In this document: positions 20,753-31,616 of the stretch, piece by piece
Position numbering within the stretch: position 1 is the stretch's first letter
Layout: every line of letters begins with the position of its first letter
Source: Mycobacterium sp. OTB74
Lineage (GTDB): Bacteria; Actinomycetota; Actinomycetes; Mycobacteriales; Mycobacteriaceae
Assembly (NCBI RefSeq): GCF_029892685.1
Contig: NZ_JARXVD010000003.1
Coordinates: 186,001-250,000 of the forward strand
Length of the DNA stretch: 64,000 nucleotides
Reading direction: 5' to 3'
Notes under the pieces: generated by a model
Databases searched by the model: none
What the model was told of the DNA's origin: nothing
Seen by the model: the letters and a program-made list of their open reading frames with translations, nothing else
Program-made: the position numbers and the translations under genes

Positions 20753-21511
20753 ATGACGAGCGACCTGCTGACCTCCCGTGGCGGCCGCGGTGAACCGATC
20801 GTGCTGGTGCACGGATTGATGGGCCGCGGCAGCACCTGGGACCGCCAGCTGCCATGGCTGACCGACCTGGGCGAGGTCTACACCTACGACGCGCCGTGGC
20901 ACCGAGGCCGTGACGTCGAGGATGCCGAACCCATCAGTACCGAGCGCTTCGTCGCAGATCTGGCCGACGCGGTCGGATCGCTGGGGCGTCCGGCCCGCAT
21001 CGTCGGACATTCGATGGGTGGGCTGCACGGCTGGTGTCTGGCCGCGACGCGGCCCGATCTGGTGAGCGCCCTGGTCGTGGAGGACATGGCGCCGGACTTC
21101 GTCGGCTTCACCACCGGTGCGTGGGAGCCATGGGCGCACGCATTACCGATCGAATTCGATTCGGCGCAGCAGGTTTTCGACCTCTTCGGGCCCATTGCCG
21201 GACAGTATTTCCTCGACGCGTTCGACCGAACGCCCACTGGTTGGCGGCTGCACGGCCAGGCCGGACGTTGGGTGCAGATCGCCGCGGAGTGGGGCACCCG
21301 CGACTACTGGCAACAATGGGCCGATGTGCGGGTGCCGACACTCTTGATCGAAGCGGGCAATTCGGTGGCTCCGGCGGGGCAGATGTACAAGATGGCGGAA
21401 ATCGGTTATCGGACAACCTATTTGCAGGTTGCCGGGGCCGGTCATCTGGTGCACGACGACGCCCCCGAGATCTATCGGCAGGCAGTGACCGAGTTCCTGG
21501 CCGCTAATTGA
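20753..21511 (+). CDS. Alpha/beta hydrolase (Rv3591c-like)
   Basis: The 252-residue protein is a classic alpha/beta hydrolase: VLVHGLMG oxyanion region near residue 20, nucleophile elbow GHSMGG near residue 88, the acid in LLIEAGNS, and catalytic His in AGAGHLVHDDAPE. The ATG at 20753 is preceded by CAGGATGAG; the longer frame to 20549 runs over mhuD. The substrate is unknown. Its neighbour relation with mhuD matches Rv3591c. Confidence 0.9.
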   Translation: MTSDLLTSRGGRGEPIVLVHGLMGRGSTWDRQLPWLTDLGEVYTYDAPWHRGRDVEDAEPISTERFVADLADAVGSLGRPARIVGHSMGGLHGWCLAATRPDLVSALVVEDMAPDFVGFTTGAWEPWAHALPIEFDSAQQVFDLFGPIAGQYFLDAFDRTPTGWRLHGQAGRWVQIAAEWGTRDYWQQWADVRVPTLLIEAGNSVAPAGQMYKMAEIGYRTTYLQVAGAGHLVHDDAPEIYRQAVTEFLAAN

Positions 21512-21737
21512 ACCGGGAGCGGGCGGCCTCCAGGTCGTGCGCGGCACGGTGGCGGTCACGGCTGTCGCCGACGTTGGACAAATATCGGCTGTCGCCGACG
21601 TCGGTCCAGTCGTAGTTCCCAAAACCGTTGCGCTTTCCCGGATTCCCGGTGATCAAGCTCAGCACCGAAGCCAGCGTGAACGGCGAGAGCATGATGCCGA
21701 CCATTTCGAGCAGGTTCAGTGCGTTCATACCAACCAT
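21504..21737 (-). CDS. Small hypothetical membrane-associated protein
   Basis: A 77-residue product with a hydrophobic N-terminus (NALNLLEMVGIMLSPFTL) and a polar end that contains a repeated DVGDSRYLSNVGDSRDRHRAAH segment. Met4 (21728) is an alternative start. It overlaps the end of the hydrolase gene by eight bases in convergent orientation. I do not know its function, but the composition is gene-like and similar short proteins seem to exist in other fast-growing mycobacteria. Confidence 0.55.
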   Translation of the reverse strand: MVGMNALNLLEMVGIMLSPFTLASVLSLITGNPGKRNGFGNYDWTDVGDSRYLSNVGDSRDRHRAAHDLEAARSRFN

Positions 21738-21800
21738 TCTCGGTTTGTCGGCAACCGAATAAACAGTGGCAGTACTGACGCCATGCGATAAAATACCGCC

Positions 21801-22772
21801 ATGATCAACAGCGTTTCGGTGCTGGTGCTCGACAGTGTGGCGCCGTTCGAATTCGGGCTCGTCTGCGAGGTTTTCGGGATCGATCGCTCGAGCGAGGGGG
21901 TCCCCAACTTCGACTTCAAAGTGTGCGGTCCCGAGCCGGGCCGCCCGCTGCGCACCACGGTAGGCGCGTCCTTAGTGCCTGAACACGGGTTTGATCACTT
22001 GGTCACCGCAGATCTGGTGGTGATCCCGGCGATCGCCCGTCCGGACTACCCGCAGGCTGCGCTGGACGCCGTGCGTGCCGCCGCGAGCTCCGGAGCCATC
22101 ATCCTGACAATCTGCTCAGGTGCCTTCGTCGCGGGCGCAGCAGGGTTGCTCGACGGCCGGCCCTGCACTACGCACTGGATCCACGCTGACCGGCTGGCCC
22201 GGCAGTTCCCCACGGCCCGGGTGAACCGTGATGTGCTGTTCGTCGATGACGGCAACCTGATCACCAGCGCGGGCACTGCGGCAGGCATTGATGCATGCCT
22301 GCACCTGGTGCGCCGCGAGCTGGGCGGTGAGGTGACCAACAAGATTGCACGGCGCATGCTGGTACCGCCGCAGCGTGATGGCGGGCAGCGCCAGTTCATC
22401 GAGCAGCCGATTCCGATGCGTTGCTCGGAAGGCTTTGCCCCGCAACTGGATTGGATACTGGCCAACCTTCACCAGCAGCATACGGTGGCCAGCCTGGCCA
22501 AACGGGCCAGCATGTCGGCGCGGACGTTTGCCCGGCGTTTCGTGGAAGAGACCGGTCGCACCCCGATGCAGTGGGTCACCGACCAACGGGTGCTGTATGC
22601 CAGGACTCTGCTCGAAGCGACCGACCTCGATATCGACCGCGTTGCCGACAAGGCCGGATTCGGCAATGCCACGTTGCTGCGGCATCACTTCCGGCGCGTT
22701 GTCGGCGTCTCGCCGTCGGATTACCGACGGCATTTTGCAGAAGTCGATCCCAGTTGCCCGGTCAGCGTCTGA
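21801..22772 (+). CDS. GlxA-family transcriptional regulator (DJ-1/PfpI plus AraC)
   Basis: The 323-residue protein has an N-terminal DJ-1/PfpI domain (residues 1-170) with a cysteine in TICSGAFVAGAAGLL. The C-terminal AraC/XylS domain has two helix-turn-helix motifs (VASLAKRASMSARTFARRF and IDRVADKAGFGNATLLRHHF). Such GlxA-type proteins regulate genes for small nitrogen or carbon compounds. The ligand and targets are unknown. It is divergent from the small gene at 21504-21737 and convergent with the exported protein at 22777. Confidence 0.92.
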   Translation: MINSVSVLVLDSVAPFEFGLVCEVFGIDRSSEGVPNFDFKVCGPEPGRPLRTTVGASLVPEHGFDHLVTADLVVIPAIARPDYPQAALDAVRAAASSGAIILTICSGAFVAGAAGLLDGRPCTTHWIHADRLARQFPTARVNRDVLFVDDGNLITSAGTAAGIDACLHLVRRELGGEVTNKIARRMLVPPQRDGGQRQFIEQPIPMRCSEGFAPQLDWILANLHQQHTVASLAKRASMSARTFARRFVEETGRTPMQWVTDQRVLYARTLLEATDLDIDRVADKAGFGNATLLRHHFRRVVGVSPSDYRRHFAEVDPSCPVSV

Positions 22773-22776
22773 CCTG

Positions 22777-23112
22777 TCAGCCCTGCGGGCGGCAGGAGAC
22801 GTTGACGTAGACGGTGTCGAACTGGTCTTGGTTCACCCGGTGGCCGGTGTGGTCCACATTGGAGGAGTTCAGCCCGTGCACGTCGGTCACGGAGCACTGG
22901 GACAGCGGTGCAGTGGTGTTGGCGTTCAGTTGCACGTGGTAGCCGCGTGCCTGCAGGTCATGGACGGTATCGGTGGCCGAACCGCCGCCGGTGGGCATCG
23001 CCGATGCCGAGGTCATCGGGGCTATCGCGACGGCAGCAACTGCGAATGCGGCCGCGACCATACATCGCCGAGAGTTCATCTTGAGTTTGGAAAGCGTTTC
23101 TGAATTGGTCAT
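22777..23112 (-). CDS. Small exported protein
   Basis: A 111-residue protein with a signal peptide (SRRCMVAAAFAVAAVAIAP, cleavage near ASA-MP). The mature domain is about 70 residues with two cysteines (SQCSVT and VSCRP), probably disulfide-bonded; TDTVHDLQARGYHVQLN is its helical start. This resembles a group of small mycobacterial exported proteins, but I cannot name a function. An internal Met (MNSRR, 23079) is an alternative start. Confidence 0.72.
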   Translation of the reverse strand: MTNSETLSKLKMNSRRCMVAAAFAVAAVAIAPMTSASAMPTGGGSATDTVHDLQARGYHVQLNANTTAPLSQCSVTDVHGLNSSNVDHTGHRVNQDQFDTVYVNVSCRPQG

Positions 23113-23200
23113 AACTCCGTTTTACGGGGACTTCGGCTGGTTTTGGGGTCTGAGGGCCCGACTCATGCCGTTCTCATGTAAACGCTCGAGCGAGCGGAAA

Positions 23201-24112
23201 CTAGCGCTCGCCCTCGCCGGCCAGTGCGAACAACCCGTCGGCGGTCTGCTCGACCAGTCCATCCACCAGCAGCGAGTCCAATGCGCGGTCGCGTTGCGCG
23301 GTGTCTGACAGCCACGCGACGTCGAGGTGTGCGCGTGTCACCGGAGAACTGCTGCCGCGCAACACATCCAACAGACGTCCGCGGACCTGGCGGTCGGTAC
23401 CCGCGTACTTCTGCACCGGCCGTGCCGACGTTGTGGATTCCGGGTAACCGGCAGTGCGCCAGGCACATTCGCTGAGCGGACACACTCCGCACTTTGGTAC
23501 CCGCGCGGTGCACACGATGGCGCCGAGCTCCATCAGCGCGGCCGAAAACTCATGTGCCGTACCGTCTTTGGGTAACAATGCAGCGACGTCGGTCAGGTCG
23601 CGGGCGCGCGCTGGGGCGTCGGCCACACCGTGAACCACTCGTGCCACCACCCGTCGCACATTGGTGTCCACCACGGGAACGGCCTGCTGATAAGCGAAAC
23701 ATGCGACGGCACGCGCCGTATACGCGCCGACGCCGGGCAGTGTCAGCAGGGTTTCCACATCGTCGGGCACCTGGTCACCGTGCTCGCCGGCGATCACCTG
23801 TGCGCATTCGTGCAGCCTCTTGGCACGGCGCGGATAGCCCAGCTTTCCCCAGGCCCGCAGCACGTCGGCCGGACTTGCCGCGGCGGTGGCCGATGGGGTC
23901 GGCCAGCGGGCGATCCAGTCCCGCCAGATCGGCTCCACCCGCGCGACGGGTGTCTGCTGCAGCATGAACTCACTGACCAGGACCTGCCACGCCGTGACGG
24001 ACCGTTCCCGCCAGGGCAGATCGCGTCGCGCCTGCTCGAACCAGCCCAATAATTCGTCAGCTGCGACGGTCACAGGGTGCGCCCAACCATGGCAAGGCAC
24101 AATGGGCGGCAT
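23201..24112 (-). CDS. mutY: A/G-specific adenine DNA glycosylase
   Basis: MutY removes adenine mispaired with 8-oxoguanine or guanine. The protein has DLPWRERSVTAWQVLVSEFMLQQT split across its start, the helix-hairpin-helix LPGVGAYTARA, the catalytic aspartate in VPVVDTNVRRV, and the [4Fe-4S] cysteines in VCTARVPKCGVCPLSECAW. A long upstream extension overlaps canB and is not real. I place the start at 24112; GTG codons at 24100 or 24073 are also possible. The start codons of mutY and canB overlap head to head in GCATGC. Confidence 0.93.
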   Translation of the reverse strand: MPPIVPCHGWAHPVTVAADELLGWFEQARRDLPWRERSVTAWQVLVSEFMLQQTPVARVEPIWRDWIARWPTPSATAAASPADVLRAWGKLGYPRRAKRLHECAQVIAGEHGDQVPDDVETLLTLPGVGAYTARAVACFAYQQAVPVVDTNVRRVVARVVHGVADAPARARDLTDVAALLPKDGTAHEFSAALMELGAIVCTARVPKCGVCPLSECAWRTAGYPESTTSARPVQKYAGTDRQVRGRLLDVLRGSSSPVTRAHLDVAWLSDTAQRDRALDSLLVDGLVEQTADGLFALAGEGER

Positions 24113-24728
24113 GCCCAACTCGAACCCGATAAATGCCTGGAAAGCACTGAGAGAGGGTAACGAGCGTTTCGTCGCCGGTGAACCCGCGCACCCCAGCCAG
24201 AGCATCGAGCGTCGCGCCGAATTGACGGGCGGGCAGAAGCCGACCGCTGTGATGTTCGGATGTGCCGACAGTCGCGTCGCCGCCGAGATCATCTTCGATC
24301 AGGGTCTCGGCGACGTGTTCGTGGTGCGCACTGCCGGCCACGTCCTCGATTCCGCGGTGATCGGCTCCATCGAGTACGCCGTGGCCGTCCTTGAAGTGCC
24401 GCTGATTGTGGTGCTCGGCCACGACAGCTGTGGTGCGGTGAAGGCCACCATCACGGCTCTGGACGACGGCGCGGTGCCGGGCGGATATGTGCGCGACATC
24501 GTCGAGCGGGTTACCCCCTCGATCCTGGTCGGCCGTCGCGAGGGACTCACCGAGGTCGACGAGCTGGAGGCCCGGCACGTCAACGAGACGGTGCACCTGC
24601 TGAGCACCCGGTCCAATGTGATCGCCGACAAGCTCAAGGAGGGCAAGGTCGCAATCGTGGGGGCTACCTATCACCTGGCCGACGGCCGGGTGGCCAAGCG
24701 CGACCACGTAGGCGATATCGGCGAATAG
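24111..24728 (+). CDS. canB: Beta-carbonic anhydrase
   Basis: Beta-class carbonic anhydrase interconverts CO2 and bicarbonate with zinc. The 205-residue protein has the zinc ligands in GCADSRVAAE (Cys plus the catalytic Asp-Arg dyad) and GHDSCGAVKA (His and Cys). The ATG at 24111 gives the N-terminus known for the mycobacterial enzyme (PNSNPINAWKALREGN). It is divergent from mutY, as in M. tuberculosis Rv3588c/Rv3589. Confidence 0.95.
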   Translation: MPNSNPINAWKALREGNERFVAGEPAHPSQSIERRAELTGGQKPTAVMFGCADSRVAAEIIFDQGLGDVFVVRTAGHVLDSAVIGSIEYAVAVLEVPLIVVLGHDSCGAVKATITALDDGAVPGGYVRDIVERVTPSILVGRREGLTEVDELEARHVNETVHLLSTRSNVIADKLKEGKVAIVGATYHLADGRVAKRDHVGDIGE

Positions 24729-24818
24729 TCGGCCCCGCCGACTACCCAGGGTTGGTTCACATGCGACACGCCGGACCAGGTCAGGGCGCACCACGATCGG
24801 TGCCCTTACCGTGACAAT

Positions 24819-25619
24819 GTGCCAGATCTAGAGCCGCACGGCCCGCTCCCGTCCCAGATTTACTGGCGACGGCGGATGCTGGCGATCGGTGTCGGCGTGG
24901 TCGCACTCATTGTGATCGTCATCATCGGATTCGTCGTATTCGGCAACAGCACCGGAGATTCCAGCCAGTCCGCCACGAAGACGTCGGCTGGTCCGACTCC
25001 GCTCCCGGGTGAGACTCCGGGCGTCAAGAGCCCGATCGCGCCGCCGCCCAACCAGGCTCCGCCGCCAACCCCGACGCCGACGCCCGCAGTCACCCCGCCA
25101 CCCGTCCTGAAGGCCGGCGATGATTGCCCGGACAACACGCTGGCAGTCAAGGGCATCACCAATCAGCCCAACTATGTGATCGGTGATCAGCCCAAGTTCA
25201 CCATGGTGGTCACCAACATCGGCCTGGTCGAATGCAAGCGTGACGTCGGGGCTGCCGTACTGGCCGCGTATGTGTATTCGCTCGACAACAACCGGCTGTG
25301 GTCCAACCTGGACTGTGCACCGTCCAACGAGACATTGGTCAGGACCTTCAAGCCGGGGGAGCAGGTGACCACCGAGGTGACCTGGACCGGTATGGGCTCG
25401 GCGCCCAACTGCCCGTTGCCACGGCAGGCTATCGGCCCGGGCACCTACAACCTGGTGGTTCAGCTGGGCAACTTACGCTCAGCACCGGTGCCGTTCATCC
25501 TGTCCGAGGCCAAGCAACAAGGTCAGGGTGAGGCGCCAGGGCCGCCTCCCGGTGATGCGCCTGCGGCTCCCGCTGCTCCGGCACCTGGTGAGCCGACGCC
25601 ACCTGGGCCCACCAACTGA
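24819..25619 (+). CDS. Membrane-anchored exported protein (Rv3587c-like)
   Basis: A 266-residue protein with one transmembrane helix near residues 21-43 (ends IIGFVVFG), a Pro/Thr-rich linker, an exported globular domain (residues 105-235) with four cysteines (DDCPDN, VECKRD, LDCAPS, PNCPLP), and a Pro/Ala-rich tail. The position between canB and disA matches the conserved mycobacterial gene Rv3587c. Function unknown. The start is a GTG at 24819. It is convergent with disA, with two bases between stops. Confidence 0.85.
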   Translation: MPDLEPHGPLPSQIYWRRRMLAIGVGVVALIVIVIIGFVVFGNSTGDSSQSATKTSAGPTPLPGETPGVKSPIAPPPNQAPPPTPTPTPAVTPPPVLKAGDDCPDNTLAVKGITNQPNYVIGDQPKFTMVVTNIGLVECKRDVGAAVLAAYVYSLDNNRLWSNLDCAPSNETLVRTFKPGEQVTTEVTWTGMGSAPNCPLPRQAIGPGTYNLVVQLGNLRSAPVPFILSEAKQQGQGEAPGPPPGDAPAAPAAPAPGEPTPPGPTN

Positions 25620-25621
25620 GC

Positions 25622-26743
25622 TCAGGCCAGTCGGTCGGCGATTGTCGATTCGGCCAGCAGGGACAGACCTTCCCGGATGTGGCGTGCCCACATGGAGCCG
25701 ATACCGTCCACCGACTGCAGGTCGTCGGCGCTGGCCGCCAACAGTCCCTGCAGTGATCCGAACGAGCGCACCAGCAGATCGACGTGTGCGAACTGCAGTC
25801 GGGGAATGCCCGCCATGGCTCGGTAGCCGCGTGAGCTCATCGCCGAATCCTGCGCCTCCAAGGTCGACGGATAACCGTAAACCCTTGCCAGCGTTGTGAA
25901 GTCGAGCAGCTCGTTGTCGCTGAGCGCATCGAGTTCGTCGAGCGTCGCACTTACCTGAGCGGGCGTGGGTGGCTCAGGGTTGGCGTGGTAGTCACGCACG
26001 ATCAGTTCGCGGGCGGTGTCGTTGTTGCCGACCAGCTCTTCCAGCTGCAGTTTGAGCTGGCGGCCGTCGGTGCCCAGCTCGACCACGTGGGCGTCGATCT
26101 CAAGGCTGATCCGCCGGACCATCTCCAAACGCTGAACCACGGTCATCACGTCGCGCAGCGTGACGAAGTCTTCGATCTCGGCCATGGACAACTGCTTGCT
26201 GACCTCGTCGAGCCGGGACTTGTACCGCTCCAGGGTGCCGATGGTCTGGTTGGCCCGCGACAGGATGGTCGCGGAGTCGGGCACGACGTGGCGTTCACCG
26301 GCGACGTACACGGTCACGATGCTCATCGAATGGCTGACAGACACCACGGGGAAGCCGGTCTGGATGGCAGCGCGTTCGGCCGAGCGGTGCCGGGTGCCGG
26401 ATTCGTCGGTCGGGATTGATGGGTCCGGCACCAGCTGGACGTTGGCACGCAGAATCCGGGTGAGGTCGCTGGAGAGCACTACCGCACCGTCCATCTTGGA
26501 CAGCTCGCGCAGCCTGGTCGGCGCGAAGCGCACGTCAAGGGGAAAGCCGCCGTCGCAGATGGCCTCGACACTGTCGTCGTAGCCCAGCACAACCAGCCCG
26601 CCGGTGCGGCCGCGCAGGATGCGTTCCAGGCCATCACGCAGTGGGGTGCCGGGCGCCAGCCGTCCCAGCGTCTCGCGCAGTGTTGGCCGGGCCAGGTGCA
26701 CCACGTTGCCGCGCCCGGCCCTGCTTGTCGGTTTCACCGACAT
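25622..26743 (-). CDS. disA: DNA integrity scanning protein, diadenylate cyclase
   Basis: DisA makes c-di-AMP from two ATP. The protein has the DAC domain with the catalytic DGA in KMDGAVVLS and the RHR motif in [12 protein letters not shown], a helical linker, and a C-terminal helix-hairpin-helix DNA-binding domain ([14 protein letters not shown]). I chose the start at 26743, preceded by GAGGAGTGAGCTG, giving 373 residues, slightly longer than the M. tuberculosis protein at its N-terminus. It follows radA by 34 nt on the same strand, the usual pairing. Confidence 0.96.
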   Translation of the reverse strand: MSVKPTSRAGRGNVVHLARPTLRETLGRLAPGTPLRDGLERILRGRTGGLVVLGYDDSVEAICDGGFPLDVRFAPTRLRELSKMDGAVVLSSDLTRILRANVQLVPDPSIPTDESGTRHRSAERAAIQTGFPVVSVSHSMSIVTVYVAGERHVVPDSATILSRANQTIGTLERYKSRLDEVSKQLSMAEIEDFVTLRDVMTVVQRLEMVRRISLEIDAHVVELGTDGRQLKLQLEELVGNNDTARELIVRDYHANPEPPTPAQVSATLDELDALSDNELLDFTTLARVYGYPSTLEAQDSAMSSRGYRAMAGIPRLQFAHVDLLVRSFGSLQGLLAASADDLQSVDGIGSMWARHIREGLSLLAESTIADRLA

Positions 26744-26777
26744 CAGCTCACTCCTCAAAAGGCTCGTGACCGGTGTT

Positions 26778-28172
26778 CTACCCGGCCCGGTCCACATTCT
26801 CTGTGATCTTGCGTAGCACCCGCAACGCCGAGGTGATGTTCTCGGCCGCAAACACCCGAAGGCGAGGCGGCGGGGACTCGAGGCCGGCCGGCACTACCGC
26901 CACGGTGAACCCGAGCCGAGCGGCTTCGGCGAGGCGGCGCTGCATGCCGGTGACGCGGCGGAGGTCACCGGCCAGCCCCACCTCGCCGATGGCGATCGCA
27001 GTGGCCGGCAACGGCAGATCTGTGTACGCGGAAGCGATGGCCAGTGCCACCGCCAGATCCGATGACGGATCGGTCAGCCGCATCCCGCCAACTGTGGACA
27101 GGTAGATGTCGTTGGTGCCGACCGGCAGGTGAGCCCGTTTCTCCAAAACCGCTGTGATCATCGCGGCGCGCGAGGAGTCGATGCCGCTGACTGCACGTCG
27201 CGGCGAGCCGGCCGACGGCGAGCCGATCAACGCCTGCACCTCACCGATCAATGGCCGCTTTCCGTCCAGACTGACCGTCACCGCGGTGCCGGACACCGGA
27301 GCCGGCCGTTGGTCGAGAAAGAGCCCGGAAGGATCGGCGACGCACTCAATTCCGTTGTCGTGCAACATGAAACAGCCAACTTCGTCGGCGGCGCCGAAGC
27401 GGTTCTTGACCCCACGGACCATGCGCAGCGCTGATGCTCGGTCGCCCTCGAAATGCAGCACGACGTCCACCAGGTGCTCCAGCGCACGCGGCCCGGCGAT
27501 GGCACCGTCTTTCGTGACGTGACCCACCAGGACCATGGCCACCCCGGTGCTCTTTGCCGCCATGGTCAGCGCGGTGGTGACCGCACGGACCTGGGTCACC
27601 CCTCCGGTGACGCCGTCGGCCTCGGTGGTCGACATGGTCTGCACCGAGTCCACCACCACCAGCGAAGGCTGGACCGCCTCGATGTGGCCCAGGGCTGTCT
27701 GTAAATCGGATTCGGCTGCCAGGTAGACCTCGTCGTGGCTGCACCCGGTGCGCTCGGCGCGCATGCGGATCTGGCCGGCGGACTCCTCGCCGGACAGGTA
27801 CAGCGCCCGACGGCCGGAACTGGCCCAGCGGTGTGCAACTTCTAGTAGCAGCGTCGATTTGCCGACGCCGGGATCGCCGGCCAGCAGCGTCACCGAGCCC
27901 GGGACCACACCGCCGCCCAGAACCCGGTCCAGCTCGCTGATACCGGTGTGGAAATGCCTGGTGCTGCCGGGATCGATCGAGCTGATGGGTACCGCAGGGG
28001 AACTGGGCGCCACGGCCCGCTGGGTGGCGGCGGCCAGAGAGCTCAGGACCGGAGCTTCGTTGACTGTGCCCCAGGTGCCGCAGTCAGGGCAGCGGCCAAC
28101 CCATTTGGCCGTGATGTGTTGGCACTCGGAGCAGCGAAACTGCGAACGTACTTTCGAACCGGTTCTGGCCAT
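26778..28172 (-). CDS. radA: DNA repair protein RadA
   Basis: RadA is a RecA-like ATPase that processes recombination intermediates by branch migration. The 464-residue protein has the N-terminal four-cysteine zinc finger ([15 protein letters not shown]), Walker [10 protein letters not shown], the RadA-specific KNRFG motif and the C-terminal Lon-protease-like domain. It is first in a radA-disA unit. In other bacteria RadA controls DisA activity, which fits the pairing. Confidence 0.96.
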   Translation of the reverse strand: MARTGSKVRSQFRCSECQHITAKWVGRCPDCGTWGTVNEAPVLSSLAAATQRAVAPSSPAVPISSIDPGSTRHFHTGISELDRVLGGGVVPGSVTLLAGDPGVGKSTLLLEVAHRWASSGRRALYLSGEESAGQIRMRAERTGCSHDEVYLAAESDLQTALGHIEAVQPSLVVVDSVQTMSTTEADGVTGGVTQVRAVTTALTMAAKSTGVAMVLVGHVTKDGAIAGPRALEHLVDVVLHFEGDRASALRMVRGVKNRFGAADEVGCFMLHDNGIECVADPSGLFLDQRPAPVSGTAVTVSLDGKRPLIGEVQALIGSPSAGSPRRAVSGIDSSRAAMITAVLEKRAHLPVGTNDIYLSTVGGMRLTDPSSDLAVALAIASAYTDLPLPATAIAIGEVGLAGDLRRVTGMQRRLAEAARLGFTVAVVPAGLESPPPRLRVFAAENITSALRVLRKITENVDRAG

Positions 28173-28241
28173 GCCGCGACCGTAGTCGCTGGCACCGACA
28201 TATCCCGGCAGGAAATTGCGAGTGTCCGCAGGCGCAGTCAG

Positions 28242-28805
28242 CTAGCGACGCGGCGCATCACCGGCTGAGACCGGGACCGCGATGGTCTTCTCGCCGGCGT
28301 TCTGGAATGTGAAGGTGAAGTTGTAGTTGAGGCCGTTGCTGATGGGCCTGGTCAGCGCCACCATCGCCATAGACGTATTGGCGTCCTCCGACCGGGGCAG
28401 GGACTGCTTCTGGCCATCGGGGGTGCCAACCAGCAGCACGCCGCCCGCGGGCACCGCGGTGTTGCCGTTGAGCATCACCTCGCCGCTGTCGGATGTGACC
28501 CCGAGCAGCTTGTCAGGCTTGTCGGCCGACTTGTTGATGGCGACGAAGATCAGCTCGACCATGCTGCCGGGCTTGACGTAGTCGCCGGTCTGCGGCGCCC
28601 GCAGGTGCACGTTGCGCAGATCGATGCCGGCAGACGTGGTGCCGATGGTCGCTGCGGTGCCGTTGATCGCAGGCAGCTCGTTCGAGGTTTGAGAAATCTG
28701 ACCCGCGGCACAGCCGGTGAGGGTCACGGCGGCGACAAGTCCGCACGCGGCCAGCCCGGCCCGATAAGCCGTGACGGCAGAAGTGCGCGATTCGTAGCGG
28801 TTCAC
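28242..28805 (-). CDS. lpqE: LpqE-like lipoprotein
   Basis: A 187-residue lipoprotein with lipobox LTGC (Cys32) and a beta-rich mature domain ([32 protein letters not shown] split, ending [17 protein letters not shown]). The fold looks like the copper-chaperone PCu(A)C-type immunoglobulin-like domain, but I do not see its Met/His ligands, so a copper role is not supported. Its place upstream of radA and divergent to carD matches Rv3584. Function is unknown. Confidence 0.88.
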   Translation of the reverse strand: MNRYESRTSAVTAYRAGLAACGLVAAVTLTGCAAGQISQTSNELPAINGTAATIGTTSAGIDLRNVHLRAPQTGDYVKPGSMVELIFVAINKSADKPDKLLGVTSDSGEVMLNGNTAVPAGGVLLVGTPDGQKQSLPRSEDANTSMAMVALTRPISNGLNYNFTFTFQNAGEKTIAVPVSAGDAPRR

Positions 28806-29669
<864 letters not shown>

Positions 29670-29689
29670 ACGCCGTCCCGAACATCACT

Positions 29690-30163
29690 GTGAATGTGCG
29701 GGTCGGTCTCGGTACCGATGTACACCCGATCGAAGCGGGTCGGCCGTGTCGTTTGTTGTGCCTGACCTTCGATGACGCTGACGGCTGCGCCGGCCACTCC
29801 GACGGCGATGTTGCCGCTCATGCGCTGTGCGATGCGCTGCTCAGTGCCGCGGGCCTTGGTGATCTGGGCAGCGTGTTCGGCACAGACCGCCCGGAATGGC
29901 GGGGCGTGACCGGCGCCGACATGCTTCGTCATGTGCACCAACTGGTGCACGACGCGGGTTTCCGGATCGGCAATGCCGCCGTCCAGGTGATCGGCAATCG
30001 GCCCAAAATCTCTCCCCGGCGCGAAGAGGCGCAGCGCGTACTGTCGGCCTTGCTGGAGGCTCCGGTATCGGTTTCGGCGACCACCACAGACGGTCTGGGT
30101 TTGACCGGACGAGGTGAGGGCTTGGCCGCGATAGCCACGGCGTTGCTGGTCTCGGGGGGTTAG
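29690..30163 (+). CDS. ispF: 2-C-methyl-D-erythritol 2,4-cyclodiphosphate synthase
   Basis: IspF makes the cyclic diphosphate of the MEP isoprenoid pathway. The 157-residue protein has the metal ligands in GTDVHPIE (Asp and His), [14 protein letters not shown] and the C-terminal [15 protein letters not shown] signature. The start is the GTG at 29690. The partner gene ispD, normally directly upstream, is absent: only 20 nt separate this gene from carD. The product itself looks complete. Confidence 0.95.
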   Translation: MNVRVGLGTDVHPIEAGRPCRLLCLTFDDADGCAGHSDGDVAAHALCDALLSAAGLGDLGSVFGTDRPEWRGVTGADMLRHVHQLVHDAGFRIGNAAVQVIGNRPKISPRREEAQRVLSALLEAPVSVSATTTDGLGLTGRGEGLAAIATALLVSGG

Positions 30164-30182
30164 CCCGGTAAGCTGGCTCGTC

Positions 30183-31616
30183 GTGACTGAACTCCGCACC
30201 GAGAGCCTGCGGCTCTACGACACCATGACCGGTGCCGTGCGGGATTTCATCCCGGTGCGGCCTGGACACGTTTCGATCTACTTGTGTGGCGCCACCGTGC
30301 AGGGCCTGCCGCACATCGGCCACGTCCGCAGTGGCGTCGCGTTCGACGTGCTCCGGCGCTGGCTGACCGCGAAAGGCTATGACGTCGCGTTCATTCGCAA
30401 CGTGACGGACATCGACGACAAAATCCTCAACAAGGCCGCCGATGCCGGCCGGCCGTGGTGGGAATGGGCCGCGACCTACGAGCGAGCCTTCACCTCGGCT
30501 TACGACGCGCTCGGAGTGCTGCCGCCGTCGGCAGAGCCGCGTGCCACCGGGCACATCACTCAGATCATCGAATTGATCGAGCGGCTGATATCCCGCGGGC
30601 ACGCCTATGTCGGCAGTGGCACCGGGGCCGGCGACGTGTACTTCGACGTTCTGAGCCTGCCCGGCTACGGCAGGCTTTCCGGGCACCGCATCGACGATGT
30701 GCACCAAGGTGAGGGCGTCGCAACCGGCAAGCGCGATCCGCGCGACTTCACCCTCTGGAAGGCCGCCAAGCCGGGCGAGCCATCCTGGCCCACGCCGTGG
30801 GGTCGAGGCCGACCGGGCTGGCACACCGAATGCGTGGCCATGTGCGAGGAGTACCTCGGCGGCGACTTCGACATCCACGCCGGCGGTATGGATCTGGTCT
30901 TCCCGCATCACGAGAACGAGATCGCCCAGGCCAACGCCGCCGGCGACGGATTCGCCCGGTACTGGCTGCACAACGGCTGGGTGACCATGGGCGGCGAGAA
31001 GATGAGCAAGTCGCTGGGCAATGTGCTGGCGATCCCCGCTGTGCTGCGAAGAGTTCGGGCTGCCGAGCTGCGCTACTACCTGGGCAGCGCGCACTACCGG
31101 TCAATGCTGGAGTTCTCCGAAGCGTCGCTGCAGGACGCAGCCAAGGCCTACACCGGGATTGAAGATTTCCTGCACCGGGTACGCAATCGCGTGGGCCCGG
31201 TTGAGGTTGGCACCTGGACCGAAAAGTTCGCTGCCGCACTCGATGACGACCTGGCGGTGCCGATGGCGCTGGCTGAAGTGCACGCCACCCGCGCCGACGG
31301 AAACCGCGCGCTCGATGCAGGTGATCACGAGAAGGCGATGCTCGCAGCATCTTCCATTCGGGCCATGATGTCGATCCTGGGTTGCGACCCGCTCGACGAG
31401 CGCTGGGCATCACGCGACGAGACCACTGCCGCATTGGCGGCCGTCGACGCGCTGGCGCACTGGGCGCTCGAGAGCCGCACCGAGGCTCGGGAGAACAGGG
31501 ACTGGGCAGCCGCCGACGCGATCCGCGATCGGCTCAAGGCCGCTGGTGTCGAGGTCACTGATACCGCTGATGGCCCGCAGTGGGCCCTGACCGATGGGTC
31601 TAACGATGGCCGGTAA
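30183..31616 (+). CDS. cysS: Cysteinyl-tRNA synthetase
   Basis: CysS charges tRNA-Cys. The 477-residue protein has the class I signatures: zinc Cys and HIGH in [15 protein letters not shown] near residue 33, WHTECVAMC (zinc Cys), [10 protein letters not shown], and KMSKSLGN near residue 270. The GTG start at 30183 lies 19 nt after ispF. The stop is overlapped by the start of the rRNA methyltransferase gene, so the carD-ispF-cysS-rlmB run is probably one operon. Confidence 0.97.
   Translation: MTELRTESLRLYDTMTGAVRDFIPVRPGHVSIYLCGATVQGLPHIGHVRSGVAFDVLRRWLTAKGYDVAFIRNVTDIDDKILNKAADAGRPWWEWAATYERAFTSAYDALGVLPPSAEPRATGHITQIIELIERLISRGHAYVGSGTGAGDVYFDVLSLPGYGRLSGHRIDDVHQGEGVATGKRDPRDFTLWKAAKPGEPSWPTPWGRGRPGWHTECVAMCEEYLGGDFDIHAGGMDLVFPHHENEIAQANAAGDGFARYWLHNGWVTMGGEKMSKSLGNVLAIPAVLRRVRAAELRYYLGSAHYRSMLEFSEASLQDAAKAYTGIEDFLHRVRNRVGPVEVGTWTEKFAAALDDDLAVPMALAEVHATRADGNRALDAGDHEKAMLAASSIRAMMSILGCDPLDERWASRDETTAALAAVDALAHWALESRTEARENRDWAAADAIRDRLKAAGVEVTDTADGPQWALTDGSNDGR

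Noticed and set aside
24112-24292. 60-residue N-terminal extension of MutY
   Set aside because: It is antisense to canB and absent from known MutY proteins.
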